Origin: Streptomyces sp. MA5143a
GTDB taxonomy: Bacteria; Actinomycetota; Actinomycetes; Streptomycetales; Streptomycetaceae
Reading direction: 5' to 3'
Length of the DNA stretch: 64,000 nt
NCBI RefSeq assembly: GCF_900290235.1
Contig: NZ_OLMK01000034.1
Span: 124,001 to 188,000, forward strand
The notes beneath the pieces were generated by a model. The model saw only the letters and a list, made by a program, of their open reading frames with translations. It was not told the origin of the DNA and did not search any database. How positions within the stretch are numbered: the first letter of the stretch is position 1; every line of letters starts with the position of its first letter. A program made the position numbers and the translations under genes. This document shows positions 1 through 8,275 of the stretch, one piece after another.

Positions 1-1125
1 GCCGAGCCGCTCGACGCGGACCGAGCCGTCGGCCTCCCACACCGGGCGGCCGTCACCTGTCGCCCGGGCGGGCAGCAGGTCGGGGACCTCGACGGGGTCG
101 TGCTCGTCGCGGACCTCGCCGACGACCTCCTCGACGATGTCCTCGACCGTCGCGACGCCGGCCGTGCCGCCGTACTCGTCGATGACGACGGCCATGGTGC
201 GTGTCTCGCGCAGTCGCTCCAGCAGCCGGTCGGCGGTGAGGCTGTCGGGCACGAGCAGGGGTGCGGTGGTCAGCGCGGTGACCGGTGTGGCGGCGCGGCG
301 GGCGGGCTCCAGGGCGAGCACGTCGCGGATGTGGACGGTGCCGATGACCTCGTCCAAGGTGTCGCGGTACACGGGGAAGCGGGACAGGCCGGTGGCATGG
401 GTGAGGTTGGCGGCGTCGGCGGCGGTCGCGTGCGCCTCCAGCGCCTTGACGTCGACCCGCGGCGTCATCACGTTCTCGGCGGTCAGCTCGCCCAGGTGCA
501 GGGTGCGGACGAAAAGCTCGGCGGAGTCCGCCTCCAGGGCGCCCTCGGCTGCCGAGTGCCGGGCGAGCGCGACGAGTTCCTCGGAGGTGCGGGCGGAGGC
601 CAGTTCCTCGGTCGGTTCCAGGCCGAAGCGGCGCAGGAAGCCGTTGGCCGTGCCGTTCAGATGGCGGATGAACGGGCCGAAGGCGGCGGTGAAGCCGCGC
701 TGGGGGCCCGCGACGACCTTGGCCACGGCCAGCGGCCGGGAGATCGCCCAGTTCTTCGGCACCAGCTCACCCACCACCATCAGCACGACGGTGGAGAGGG
801 CCACGCCCAGCACGGTCGCCGCCGACGGGGCGGCGCCGCCCAGCCCGATCGCCCGCAGGGGGCCTTCGAGGAGGGCCGCGAGGGACGGCTCGGCGAGCAT
901 GCCGATCACCAGCGAGGTGACGGTGATGCCGAGTTGCGCGCCGGACAGTTGGAACGTCAGCCGGCGTACGGCCTTCAGGGCGCCTTCGGCGCCGCGCTCC
1001 CCCGCCTCGACCGCGCGTTCCAGCTCGGCGCGTTCGACGGTGGTCAGGGAGAACTCGGCCGCGACGAACAGCGCGCAGGCCAGGGTGAGGAGCAGAGCGA
1101 GCAGGAGCAGCAGGATCTCGGTCAC
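1..1125 (-). CDS. CNNM/HlyC-CorC family membrane protein with CBS domains (3' end outside window)
   Basis: The reading frame is open from a GTG at 1125 to the window edge (375 codons, no stop), so the C-terminus is missing. The N-terminus is a hydrophobic helix (TEILLLLLALLLTLACALF) followed by AAEFSLTTVERAEL, typical of the DUF21 transmembrane domain, with further membrane segments to about residue 150. A CBS-pair region follows; NVMTPRVDV and MAVVIDEYGGTAGV (residues about 240-335) are hallmark sequences of this family. The family is linked to Mg/Co ion homeostasis; the older name hemolysin is not evidence of a toxin. A G-rich stretch (GGGGGTGG in gene sense) just upstream may be the ribosome site. 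Family is secure, substrate unknown. Confidence 0.85.
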   Translation of the reverse strand, partial: MTEILLLLLALLLTLACALFVAAEFSLTTVERAELERAVEAGERGAEGALKAVRRLTFQLSGAQLGITVTSLVIGMLAEPSLAALLEGPLRAIGLGGAAPSAATVLGVALSTVVLMVVGELVPKNWAISRPLAVAKVVAGPQRGFTAAFGPFIRHLNGTANGFLRRFGLEPTEELASARTSEELVALARHSAAEGALEADSAELFVRTLHLGELTAENVMTPRVDVKALEAHATAADAANLTHATGLSRFPVYRDTLDEVIGTVHIRDVLALEPARRAATPVTALTTAPLLVPDSLTADRLLERLRETRTMAVVIDEYGGTAGVATVEDIVEEVVGEVRDEHDPVEVPDLLPARATGDGRPVWEADGSVRVERLG

Positions 1126-1463
1126 CGCGCCACCCCCGCTCCGTCGTGCGGTCGGGGCACGCTGCGGCCGGTACTGGGAGGCTCACCCATCGGGGGTCTT
1201 CGGCTCCTTCGTCGCTCGGTGGTCGGGAATTCTTCGCAAGCTCCGTTCCCATAGTAAAGGGACGGCAAAACCCGCTGTTCGTGTCGTCACGGTCACATCT
1301 GCGACGGTTTTCGGACTTTCCTGTTCCGGATCCCGTGACGGCGCCTCGACGGGCGCTGTCGACCCTATGCTTCTACTCGCTTGTAGAACAACCGTGGTTC
1401 CCGGTTGTTCCGCGACGCATGACCGCATGACTTGGACGCACGAAAGAAGGAGTGAACGCCGCG
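1126..1463. other. Intergenic region, divergent promoters
   Basis: This 338-base stretch separates the divergent CNNM gene and the Spo0M gene, so it must carry both promoters. No credible coding frame is present. It is locally less GC-rich than its surroundings around 1240-1420 and holds two overlapping palindromes at 1371-1410, described separately. A TATGCT sequence around 1364 could be a -10 element for the Spo0M gene; I see no clear -35. Confidence 0.5.
1371..1410. promoter_or_regulatory. Two overlapping palindromes upstream of the Spo0M gene
   Basis: TTCTAC (1371-1376) pairs with GTAGAA (1383-1388) across six bases, and GAACAACCG (1386-1394) pairs perfectly with CGGTTGTTC (1402-1410) across seven bases. 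The GAA at 1386-1388 is shared, so the two structures are mutually exclusive as RNA hairpins. They lie 54-93 bases before the ATG. They could be regulator operators or alternative leader hairpins; the binding factor is unknown. Confidence 0.5.
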
Positions 1464-2453
1464 ATGGTGTTCAAACGGCTGCTCGGCACGCTCGGTCTGG
1501 GCGGACCCACGGTGGACACGGTTCTCGACCCGGGCCCGGCCCGGCCGGGCGGCAGCCTGTCGGGAGAGGTCCATCTCAAGGGGGGCGAGGCCGACTTCGA
1601 GATCGAGCACATCACCCTGGAGCTGGTGGCGCGGGTCGAGGCCGAGCACGAGGGAGGCGAGAGCGAGGGGACCGTTCCCTTCGACCGGTTCGTCGTCGGC
1701 GGAGGGTTCCGGCTCGCGGCGGGCGAGGAGCGCACGGTGCCGTTCAGCACGACGCTGCCGTGGGAGACCCCGATCAGCGAGCTGTACGGTCAGTCGCTGG
1801 GCATCGTCCTCGGCGTGCGCACGGAACTCGGGGTGGCCGGAGCGAAGGACAAGGGCGATCTCGACCAGCTCACGGTGACCCCGCTGCCCGTGCAGGAGGC
1901 GATCCTGGAGGCGCTGGGGCAGCTCGGCTGCGGCTTCCGGTCCGCGGACCTGGAGTACGGCCGCATCTCCGGCACGGGGCAGCAGCTGCCGTTCTACCAG
2001 GAGATCGAGATCACCCCGGCGCCCGCGTACGCGTCCCGGGTCAACGAGATCGAGCTGACCTTCCTGGCCACTCCGGGCGGTATGGAGGTCGTCCTGGAGG
2101 CCGACAAGCGCGGCGGGTTCCTCTCCGAGGGCGGTGACGCCGTCACCCGGTTCACCGTCGCCCACGACGGCGTCGAGCACCAGGACTGGACCGCCCTCGT
2201 CGACGGCTGGATCCGGCGGCTGGTGGAGAGCAGGCCCGCGTACGGCTCCCCCGCCGGGTACGCCCCCGAGGGCCACTACGGCCACACCGGGCACCACGAG
2301 GAGGGGCACCGCTCCGGCCCCGGCATGGGCACCGCCGTGGCAGCGGGGGCGGCCGGTCTGGCGGTCGGTGTCGTCGGCGGGATGGTCGCCGCCGAAGTGG
2401 TCGACGAGGTCGGGGACTTCTTCGAGGGCGACGAGGAGGAGGACGAGGGCTGA
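1464..2453 (+). CDS. Spo0M-like sporulation control protein
   Basis: The protein is 329 aa. The N-terminus MVFKRLLGTLGLGGPTVDT and the following arrestin-like beta-rich region (about residues 15-240) are typical of the Spo0M family, proteins that influence sporulation or cell-wall processes in Bacillus and actinomycetes. The C-terminal third is family-unlike: His/Gly-rich spacer, a hydrophobic Gly/Ala/Val segment (AVAAGAAGLAVGVVGGMVAA) and a very acidic tail ending FFEGDEEEDEG. I chose ATG 1464 because AGAAGGAG ends 11 bases before it; the in-frame GTG at 1452 overlaps that ribosome site. The gene is monocistronic, with a terminator right after it. Molecular function is not established. Confidence 0.85.
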   Translation: MVFKRLLGTLGLGGPTVDTVLDPGPARPGGSLSGEVHLKGGEADFEIEHITLELVARVEAEHEGGESEGTVPFDRFVVGGGFRLAAGEERTVPFSTTLPWETPISELYGQSLGIVLGVRTELGVAGAKDKGDLDQLTVTPLPVQEAILEALGQLGCGFRSADLEYGRISGTGQQLPFYQEIEITPAPAYASRVNEIELTFLATPGGMEVVLEADKRGGFLSEGGDAVTRFTVAHDGVEHQDWTALVDGWIRRLVESRPAYGSPAGYAPEGHYGHTGHHEEGHRSGPGMGTAVAAGAAGLAVGVVGGMVAAEVVDEVGDFFEGDEEEDEG

Positions 2454-2476
2454 CGCCCCTCAGGCGCCGGACGACG

Positions 2477-2502
2477 GGCCGGCTCCCCTCGGGGGGCCGG
2501 CC
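2477..2502. terminator. Bidirectional terminator-like hairpin
   Basis: GGCCGGCTCCCC (2477-2488) and GGGGGGCCGGCC (2491-2502) form a 12-bp stem with one G-T wobble and a very tight loop. It sits between the convergent Spo0M and M56 genes. There is no T-run, which is usual for Streptomyces terminators. Confidence 0.6.
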
Positions 2503-2527
2503 AAGCGCGCGCAACGGCCGCCGGCGC

Positions 2528-3457
2528 TCACAGTGGTGTCGCCGCGTGCAGGATGAGGGCCATGGTGACCGCGGAGTTCGCGGAGGACAGGGCGGAGACC
2601 GCGGTGCCGGCGGCCGCGCCCCAGGTGGCGAGGCCCACGCTCGTGAACACCGGCGGCCAGCTGCGCGGCACCGGCTCCGGCGCCAGCAGCGCGGCCACCC
2701 TGCGCGGCACCGGGCCGGGCACGGCGAAACCCGCGAACGTCGGGGCCGGGGTGGAGCGGGAGACCAGCGCCGCCTTGCCTATGGCGCGGGCCACGGCCCG
2801 GCGGCTGCCGACCGACCGCGCGGCCTCCTCGTCCGCCCACCGCTCCACGGTGTACGACACGGCCGTGCACAGGGGCCGCAGGAACGGGTTGGCCCGCGCT
2901 GCCAGTTGCACGGCCAGCAGGAACCGGTGGTGCCGGGCGACGAGATGGGCGCGCTCGTGCGCGAACAGCGCCCGCCGCTCGGCCGGTTCCAGTCGGGCCA
3001 GCATGCCTGTGGTCGCCACCACCCGGTCGCGCCGCCCGGGAAGCGCGTACGCGTACGGCGTCTCGTCCGGCAGGACGGCGACCGCGGTGCCCGGCAGCCC
3101 CGCCAGGGCCCGGTGTGCGGCGCGGCGGGTGCGGCCGTGCCGCCACCCCGTCCGGGCGCAGGCCAACAGGACCGCGAGCAGCGCCGGGATGGCGAGCCTC
3201 CCGGCGACCTCGTCGTACGGGACCGCCGCACGGACCTCGGGGTCCGACCAGCCGTCGGGCAGGGGATTGCCCGGCAGCTGGGCGGTGCCGACGACCATCA
3301 GCAGTCCGAGCGAGACCGTGCTGCACGCCGCCATCACGGCGGCCACGCCGGTCAGCAACCGCGTGGTGGTCCTCGGGTGCAGCCGCTGCTCGGCGAGGCG
3401 GGCGATCGGCCATGCCGTGAACGGCAGGACGAGCGGTAGAAAGACGAACAGCCCCAT
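2528..3457 (-). CDS. M56 family (BlaR1/MecR1-like) integral membrane metallopeptidase
   Basis: The 309-aa protein has N-terminal membrane segments (residues 3-20, 34-58, 88-101), a cytoplasmic stretch, then HERAH at residues 167-171, the HExxH zinc motif of M56 peptidases, and a final hydrophobic segment. It lacks the extracellular penicillin-binding sensor domain of BlaR1, as is common in actinomycete members. It lies six bases downstream of a BlaI-type repressor gene on the same strand, the classic repressor/peptidase pairing in which the peptidase inactivates the repressor upon a signal. The signal here is unknown; no beta-lactamase gene is adjacent. Confidence 0.88.
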   Translation of the reverse strand: MGLFVFLPLVLPFTAWPIARLAEQRLHPRTTTRLLTGVAAVMAACSTVSLGLLMVVGTAQLPGNPLPDGWSDPEVRAAVPYDEVAGRLAIPALLAVLLACARTGWRHGRTRRAAHRALAGLPGTAVAVLPDETPYAYALPGRRDRVVATTGMLARLEPAERRALFAHERAHLVARHHRFLLAVQLAARANPFLRPLCTAVSYTVERWADEEAARSVGSRRAVARAIGKAALVSRSTPAPTFAGFAVPGPVPRRVAALLAPEPVPRSWPPVFTSVGLATWGAAAGTAVSALSSANSAVTMALILHAATPL

Positions 3458-3463
3458 GAGGTC

Positions 3464-3853
3464 TCAGTCTTCCCCTTCGCCCCCCGCCTGCCCGAGCAGT
3501 TCTCTCAGGAGTCGCTCGTCGTCCGGCTCCAGGGAGGTGACGAAGCTGGCCAGGACCGCCTCACGGTCGCTCTGCCCGTCGAGCACCTTGCGCATCTTGT
3601 GCGCGGCCAGGCCCGCCTGGTCCGAGGCCGGCGTCCACACGAAGGACCGGCCGGCGCGCTCCCGGGTCACCGCGTCCTTGGCCAACAACCGGGTGAGGAT
3701 CGTGATCACCGTCGTGTAGGCGAGGTCGCCGCCCAGACGTTCCTGGACCCAGCCGGCGCTCGCCGGGCCGTCCGCCTCGCGCAGGGCCGACAGAACGAGC
3801 GCCTCCAGCTCACCCTGGCCCCGCCGCGGGCCGCGCTGCCGCCGGTCCGTCAC
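3464..3853 (-). CDS. BlaI/MecI/CopY family transcriptional repressor
   Basis: The 129-aa protein is the usual family length. It has an N-terminal winged helix (LEALVLSALREADGPASAGWVQERLGGDLAYTTVITILTRL) and a C-terminal dimerisation segment ending in an acidic helix (LEPDDERLLRELLGQ). GTG 3853 is chosen as start because GGGAGG lies eight bases upstream. It is the first gene of a two-gene operon with the M56 peptidase six bases downstream. By family analogy it represses its own operon and possibly remote targets; I could not recognise a convincing TACTACA-type operator upstream. Confidence 0.88.
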   Translation of the reverse strand: MTDRRQRGPRRGQGELEALVLSALREADGPASAGWVQERLGGDLAYTTVITILTRLLAKDAVTRERAGRSFVWTPASDQAGLAAHKMRKVLDGQSDREAVLASFVTSLEPDDERLLRELLGQAGGEGED

Positions 3854-4099
3854 TCCTGGCCTCCCGTACGTCGCCTCTGCGTTCACTTTCACAGGCGTTC
3901 CATCGTATAGACGCCCTGCTCCGCGACGTCGACCGACGACTGGAGGGCCCCGGTAAGGACGCCTTGCGCTGAGCCCGGATTGACGATCAGGCGGGGCCGC
4001 AGCAGCGCTGACCAGCGCTGGACGAGATCGCCCGGAAGACGCCCTCCAACGCACCCCGTCAGCGCCCGGCCAGGCCCCACCCCCACCCCTCAACTCGCC

Positions 4100-5491
4100 C
4101 TAATGGAGCGTACGGAGGGTCTCGATGACCTCCCCCGCGTCGGTGTCCGGGTTCACGAAGGCCAGGCGGAGGACCGTCATGCCGTGCCACTGGGTCGGCA
4201 CGCACAGCATCGCGCCCGTTTCTGCGGTGCGGGCGGACCAGGTCGCGTAGTCCTGCGGGCCCCAGCCCGGACGGTCGAAGAGGAGCACGGACAGCTCGGG
4301 TTCGACCAGCAGCCGGAGCCGGTCGTCGGCGCGGATGGCGTCGGCCACCAGGCGGCTGGTGGTGAGGGTCTGTTCCACGGCTCGCACGTACCGCTCGGTC
4401 CCGTGGACGGCGAGGCTGAACCAGAACGGCAGTCCGCGGGCCCGGCGGCTGAGGTGGAGCGCCAGGTCCGTCGGATTGTGGACCTCGCGGTCGATGGCGT
4501 CGAGATAGCTCGCCGTCTGGCTGTGCGCGGCGCGTGCCGGCGCGGGGTCGCGATACAGCAGCGCGCAACAGTCGTAGGGGGCGAACAGCCACTTGTGCGG
4601 ATCGACGATGAAGCTGTCGGCGCGTTCGATGCCCGCGTAGCGGTGCCGCACGCTGGGCGCCGCCAGGCCCGCACCGCCGTAGGCGCCGTCGATGTGCAGC
4701 CAGACCTGGTGGCGCTCGCAGACGTCGGCGATGTCGTCGAGGTCGTCGATCAGACCGGCGTTGGTGGTGCCGGTGGTCGCCACCACGGCGAACACCCCGG
4801 TCGTGGAGGTGAGCACCGCGTTCACGGCGTCTCCGGTGAGGTGCCCCCGCCGGTCCACGGGTGCGGTGACGACGGTGACGTCCATCGCCCGGGCCGCGGA
4901 TCTGATCGAGGAGTGGGCGCTGTCGGCGCACACGATCTTCCAGCCGTCCGTGGGCCGCGGCCTCGACGCGGCCGCGGCGGCGCGGGCCGTGATGAGCGCG
5001 GAGAGGTTGCCCATGGTGCCGCCGCTGACGAAGCATCCCGCCGCGGTGCTCGGCCATCCGAGCAGTCCGGTGAGCCAGGCCAGCGCCTCGTTCTCGGCGT
5101 GGATGGCGCCGGCTCCCGCCTCCCAGGTGCCCGCGAAGATGTTCGCCGCGCCGGTGACCGCGTCGAAGGCGAGCGCGGCACGGGTGGGGGCCGCGGGGAT
5201 GTAGGCGAGGTTCGTCGACGCGCTCTGGCTGCGGGTGGCGGGCAACAGGACCCGGTCGAACAGTTTGATGGCCGCTTCGGCGCCGATCCCCCACGGGGTG
5301 ACGGCCGCGCCGGCCGCGAGGGCGAGGTCGGCGGCGGGGCGGGCGCCCGACACCGGGTCCGGGTCCTCCGTGATGCGCCGCCACGCGTAGTCGATGGCGG
5401 CGTCGACGATCTCGGCCTCGTCGCCCCACACACGGTGGTCGGCTCGGGACTCCTTCTTCGCTGACGTGCTGTCGCGTTGCGCTTTTTGCAT
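4100..5491 (-). CDS. PLP-dependent group II amino acid decarboxylase
   Basis: The 463-aa protein belongs to the aromatic-L-amino-acid/glutamate decarboxylase fold. VDPHKW carries the Schiff-base lysine at residue 300; HIDGAYGGAG (about 276-285) holds the Asp that contacts the PLP nitrogen, and SGGTMGNLSAL (about 156-166) is the phosphate-binding region. The family converts an L-amino acid to its amine plus CO2. The substrate cannot be fixed from sequence. It is divergently transcribed from an Lrp/AsnC regulator with a perfect palindrome between them, which suggests control by that regulator in response to an amino acid. ATG 5491 has no strong Shine-Dalgarno sequence. Confidence 0.88.
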   Translation of the reverse strand: MQKAQRDSTSAKKESRADHRVWGDEAEIVDAAIDYAWRRITEDPDPVSGARPAADLALAAGAAVTPWGIGAEAAIKLFDRVLLPATRSQSASTNLAYIPAAPTRAALAFDAVTGAANIFAGTWEAGAGAIHAENEALAWLTGLLGWPSTAAGCFVSGGTMGNLSALITARAAAAASRPRPTDGWKIVCADSAHSSIRSAARAMDVTVVTAPVDRRGHLTGDAVNAVLTSTTGVFAVVATTGTTNAGLIDDLDDIADVCERHQVWLHIDGAYGGAGLAAPSVRHRYAGIERADSFIVDPHKWLFAPYDCCALLYRDPAPARAAHSQTASYLDAIDREVHNPTDLALHLSRRARGLPFWFSLAVHGTERYVRAVEQTLTTSRLVADAIRADDRLRLLVEPELSVLLFDRPGWGPQDYATWSARTAETGAMLCVPTQWHGMTVLRLAFVNPDTDAGEVIETLRTLH

Positions 5492-5541
5492 GGCGTGAAC
5501 CTAAAAACGCCCACCGAAATGCGCAATATACGTCATGAAGG

Positions 5542-5558
5542 TTGAGCAGAATGCTCAA
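5542..5558. promoter_or_regulatory. Palindromic operator, probably for the adjacent Lrp regulator
   Basis: TTGAGCA (5542-5548) and TGCTCAA (5552-5558) are a perfect 7-bp inverted repeat with a 3-base spacer. It lies 51 bases upstream of the decarboxylase ATG and 36 bases upstream of the Lrp ATG. Size, symmetry and position fit an Lrp/AsnC site serving both genes. Confidence 0.65.
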
Positions 5559-5593
5559 TGGGACCTGGTCCGCGCCCTGTCATACTGAGCAGC

Positions 5594-6064
5594 ATGCGAC
5601 ATGTCGACGACCTCGACGCCCGGATCCTCCTGGCGCTCGACGCGGATCCACGGGCCACGACGGTCGCCCTCGCGGACCGGCTGGGCCTCGCCCGGAACAC
5701 CGTGCAGGCGCGCCTGAAGCGGCTGGAGGAGAGCGGTCTCCTCAGGGAGCACAGTCGGCGCGTGGCGCCGGCGGCCCTCGGTTATCCGCTGACGGCCCTC
5801 ATCACGATGTCGATCAGCCAGCGCGTGGGGCAGCCGACGCAGGAGGCGATCCTGCGGATCCCCGAGGTGGTCGAGCTGCTCGTCACCACCGGCGACGGCG
5901 ATCTGCTCGCCCGCGTCGTCGCGCGGGACACCACGGACCTGCACCGGATCACGAACCTGCTGCTGGAAGCACCCGGCGTGGTCCGGTCGAACACCACGAT
6001 CGTGCTGCAGGAGGTACAGCCGTTCAGTGTCCGGTCGCTGCTGCGAAGGCACGCCGGGGACTGA
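5594..6064 (+). CDS. Lrp/AsnC family transcriptional regulator
   Basis: The 156-aa protein starts MRHVDDLDARILLALDADPR, the standard AsnC-type HTH opening. The recognition helix region (ALADRLGLARNTVQARLKRLEESGLL) is clear, and an alpha/beta RAM ligand domain follows (residues about 70-145, including VTTGDGDLLARVVARD). ATG 5594 fits the family N-terminus better than the upstream ATG at 5558, which overlaps the operator palindrome. Divergence from the decarboxylase and the intervening palindrome suggest it is a local autoregulated regulator of amino-acid decarboxylation. Effector unknown. Confidence 0.9.
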   Translation: MRHVDDLDARILLALDADPRATTVALADRLGLARNTVQARLKRLEESGLLREHSRRVAPAALGYPLTALITMSISQRVGQPTQEAILRIPEVVELLVTTGDGDLLARVVARDTTDLHRITNLLLEAPGVVRSNTTIVLQEVQPFSVRSLLRRHAGD

Positions 6065-6508
6065 CCCAGCCGGTGCGCGCCACGATCGTGCTCAACGGGC
6101 CGATGCGGGGCCGGACGCGCACCTGGCCGGAGGAGACCCCCGCTGGCGACGGCTTCGAAAGGTGTCGCTACGCACTCTGGATACTTTCCGAACGAGGCCA
6201 GTCAGGGGCCGCCCGTGGGGCCAACGGCCCTCGGGTACCGCCGGGAGCGCAAGGAACCGGCCGGTACGGCCTGTTGACGTCCACCGAGACCGAACCGCCC
6301 GTCACTCGCGCTCCCGGTCACTGCGTGTCGGCGCTCCCGGCGGGGGTGGGGACTGCGGCATCTCTTCCGTCACAGCTGTGGCCCCGGCCACTGCTTCATG
6401 TTAATTTCTCCGCCGCTCATCGCGAAAGTTGCTCTGTCGAATCCATACCTGTGTCGGCCTCGGGCCGGCTCCACGTGTCGCACACCCCCACAACGGAAGG
6501 TGCACGTG
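6065..6508. other. Intergenic region upstream of the GH5 cellulase
   Basis: No gene is supported in these 444 bases. They contain three octamers resembling halves of the CebR operator TGGGAGCGCTCCCA known from Streptomyces cellulase genes: GGGAGCGC at 6243-6250, GCGCTCCC at 6308-6315 and GCGCTCCC at 6331-6338. None forms a full palindrome, so direct CebR control is doubtful. A locally AT-richer patch (6396-6445) is a likely core promoter zone. Confidence 0.4.
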
Positions 6509-8251
6509 ATGACGAGGAGACTCGCACGACTTCTTCCGCGACGGCGCCGGTCGCCGCGGATCCCGCGGAGACTGACGGCTGTCGTCCTGGCGCTCGTCCT
6601 GCTTCCGCTGCTGCCCGCCGCGGCGCTGGCCGCCGATCCCCCGGTGCCGCCGCCCAGTTCCCCGGCCGCCCGGAGCGCGGTGGCGGCGATGCAGCCCGGC
6701 TGGAATCTGGGCAACACCTACGACGCCATCCCCGACGAGACGTCCTGGGGCAATCCCCCGGTGACCAGGGCGCTCTTCCAGAAGGTCAGGTCACAGGGCT
6801 TCAAGAGCATCCGGCTGCCCGTCACCTGGGGCATCCACCAGGGCTCGGCGCCCGACTACCGGATCGACGCGGCCTGGATGGCGAAGGTGCGCCAGGTCGT
6901 GGACCTGGCGTTGAGCGAGGACCTGTACGTCCTGCTCAACATGCACCACGACTCCTGGATGTGGGTCAACAGCCTCTCCACGGACCACGACGCCGTGCTC
7001 GCCCGCTACACCGCGACCTGGACGCAGATAGCGGCCGAGTTCCGTGACAGGTCGCCGAAGCTGGCGCTGGAGAGCATCAACGAGCCCACGTTCAGCGGTA
7101 CGTCCGGGGACGACGAGAACTACCGGCTGCTGGCCGAACTGAACAAGGTGTTCCACCGGATCGTCCGCGGGTCCGGCGGCGGGAACACGAACCGTCTGCT
7201 CGTGCTGCCGACGCTGTACACCAACGCCGACCAGGGCCGGCTCGACGCTCTGGCCGCCGAACTGGCCGACCTGCGCGACCCCATGGTGGCAACGACCGTC
7301 CACTTCTACGGCTGGTGGCCGTTCAGTGTGAACATCGCCGGCTACACCCGGTTCGACGCCACCTCCGAGCAGGATCTCACCGGGACCTTCGACCGGGTGC
7401 ACAACGCCTTCACCGCGCGCGGGATCCCGGTCGTCATCGGCGAGTACGCGCTGCTGGCCTACGACCACTACCGGCCCGGCATCATCCAGCGGGGCGAACA
7501 GCGCAAGTACTTCGAGTTCCTCGGCGACTACGCCCGCCGGCGGAACCTCACCACCATGCTGTGGGACGCCGGCCAGTTCCTGAACCGCAACACCCTGCGA
7601 TGGCGTGACGCGGAGCTGTTCGGGCAGATCAGGTCGAGCTGGGCCACGCGGTCGGGAACCGCCTCCAGCGACATGGTGTTCGTGCCGAAGTCCGGGGCCG
7701 TCACGAGCCAGGAGCTCACGCTCAACTTGAACGGCACCGACTTCCAGGGCCTGCGGCACGGCTCCCGCCATCTCCTCAGGGGCAGGGACTACACCGTGTC
7801 CGGCAATCGGCTCACCCTGACGGCCACCGCGCTCACCGCGCTGGTCGGCGACCGGGCGTACGGGGTCAACGCGACGCTGGAGGCCAGGTTCTCCCGTGGT
7901 GTGCCCTGGCGGATCGACGTGATCAGCCACGACCGACCGGTGCTGTCGAACGCCTCGGGGGACACCGGTGGGCTGAGCGTTCCGACGCAGTTCCGGGGCG
8001 ACATGCTCGCGACCATGGAGGCGAAGTACGACGACGGAGGCAACGCGGGTCCGGCCAACTGGACGTCGTACCAGCAGTGGGACACCGCCTTCTCGGCGTA
8101 CACCGGCGACTCCATCAAGCTGACCGCCGAGTTCTTCACCTCGCTGCGGGACAACGCGCGCGTGACACTCACGTTCCACTTCTGGAGCGGTGCGAAGGTC
8201 ACGTACCACGTCACCAAGTCGGGCAGCACGGTGACCGGTTCACCCGCCTGA
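6509..8251 (+). CDS. Secreted GH5 endoglucanase with C-terminal beta-sandwich/carbohydrate-binding region
   Basis: The 580-aa protein has a long Arg-rich n-region then a hydrophobic signal core (LTAVVLALVLLPLLPAAALA), giving a Sec or Tat signal peptide. The GH5 domain starts GWNLGNTYD; the acid/base Glu is Glu192 in INEP and the nucleophile is Glu312 in VIGEYA. After about residue 385 comes a CBM_X2-like module (SSDMVFVPKSG to ARFSRG) and a final cellulose-binding-like beta-sandwich rich in aromatic residues. It should cut beta-1,4-glucan outside the cell. ATG 6509 has GGAAGG eight bases upstream. The gene stands alone, convergent with the serine hydrolase. Confidence 0.9.
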   Translation: MTRRLARLLPRRRRSPRIPRRLTAVVLALVLLPLLPAAALAADPPVPPPSSPAARSAVAAMQPGWNLGNTYDAIPDETSWGNPPVTRALFQKVRSQGFKSIRLPVTWGIHQGSAPDYRIDAAWMAKVRQVVDLALSEDLYVLLNMHHDSWMWVNSLSTDHDAVLARYTATWTQIAAEFRDRSPKLALESINEPTFSGTSGDDENYRLLAELNKVFHRIVRGSGGGNTNRLLVLPTLYTNADQGRLDALAAELADLRDPMVATTVHFYGWWPFSVNIAGYTRFDATSEQDLTGTFDRVHNAFTARGIPVVIGEYALLAYDHYRPGIIQRGEQRKYFEFLGDYARRRNLTTMLWDAGQFLNRNTLRWRDAELFGQIRSSWATRSGTASSDMVFVPKSGAVTSQELTLNLNGTDFQGLRHGSRHLLRGRDYTVSGNRLTLTATALTALVGDRAYGVNATLEARFSRGVPWRIDVISHDRPVLSNASGDTGGLSVPTQFRGDMLATMEAKYDDGGNAGPANWTSYQQWDTAFSAYTGDSIKLTAEFFTSLRDNARVTLTFHFWSGAKVTYHVTKSGSTVTGSPA

Positions 8252-8275
8252 TCCCGCGGGAGGAATGGGCAGGCG

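Noticed and set aside
137..2137. Very long plus-strand frame crossing 1-2.1 kb
   Set aside because: It is antisense to the CNNM gene and out of frame with Spo0M; Arg/Ser-rich composition is typical of a GC-rich shadow frame.
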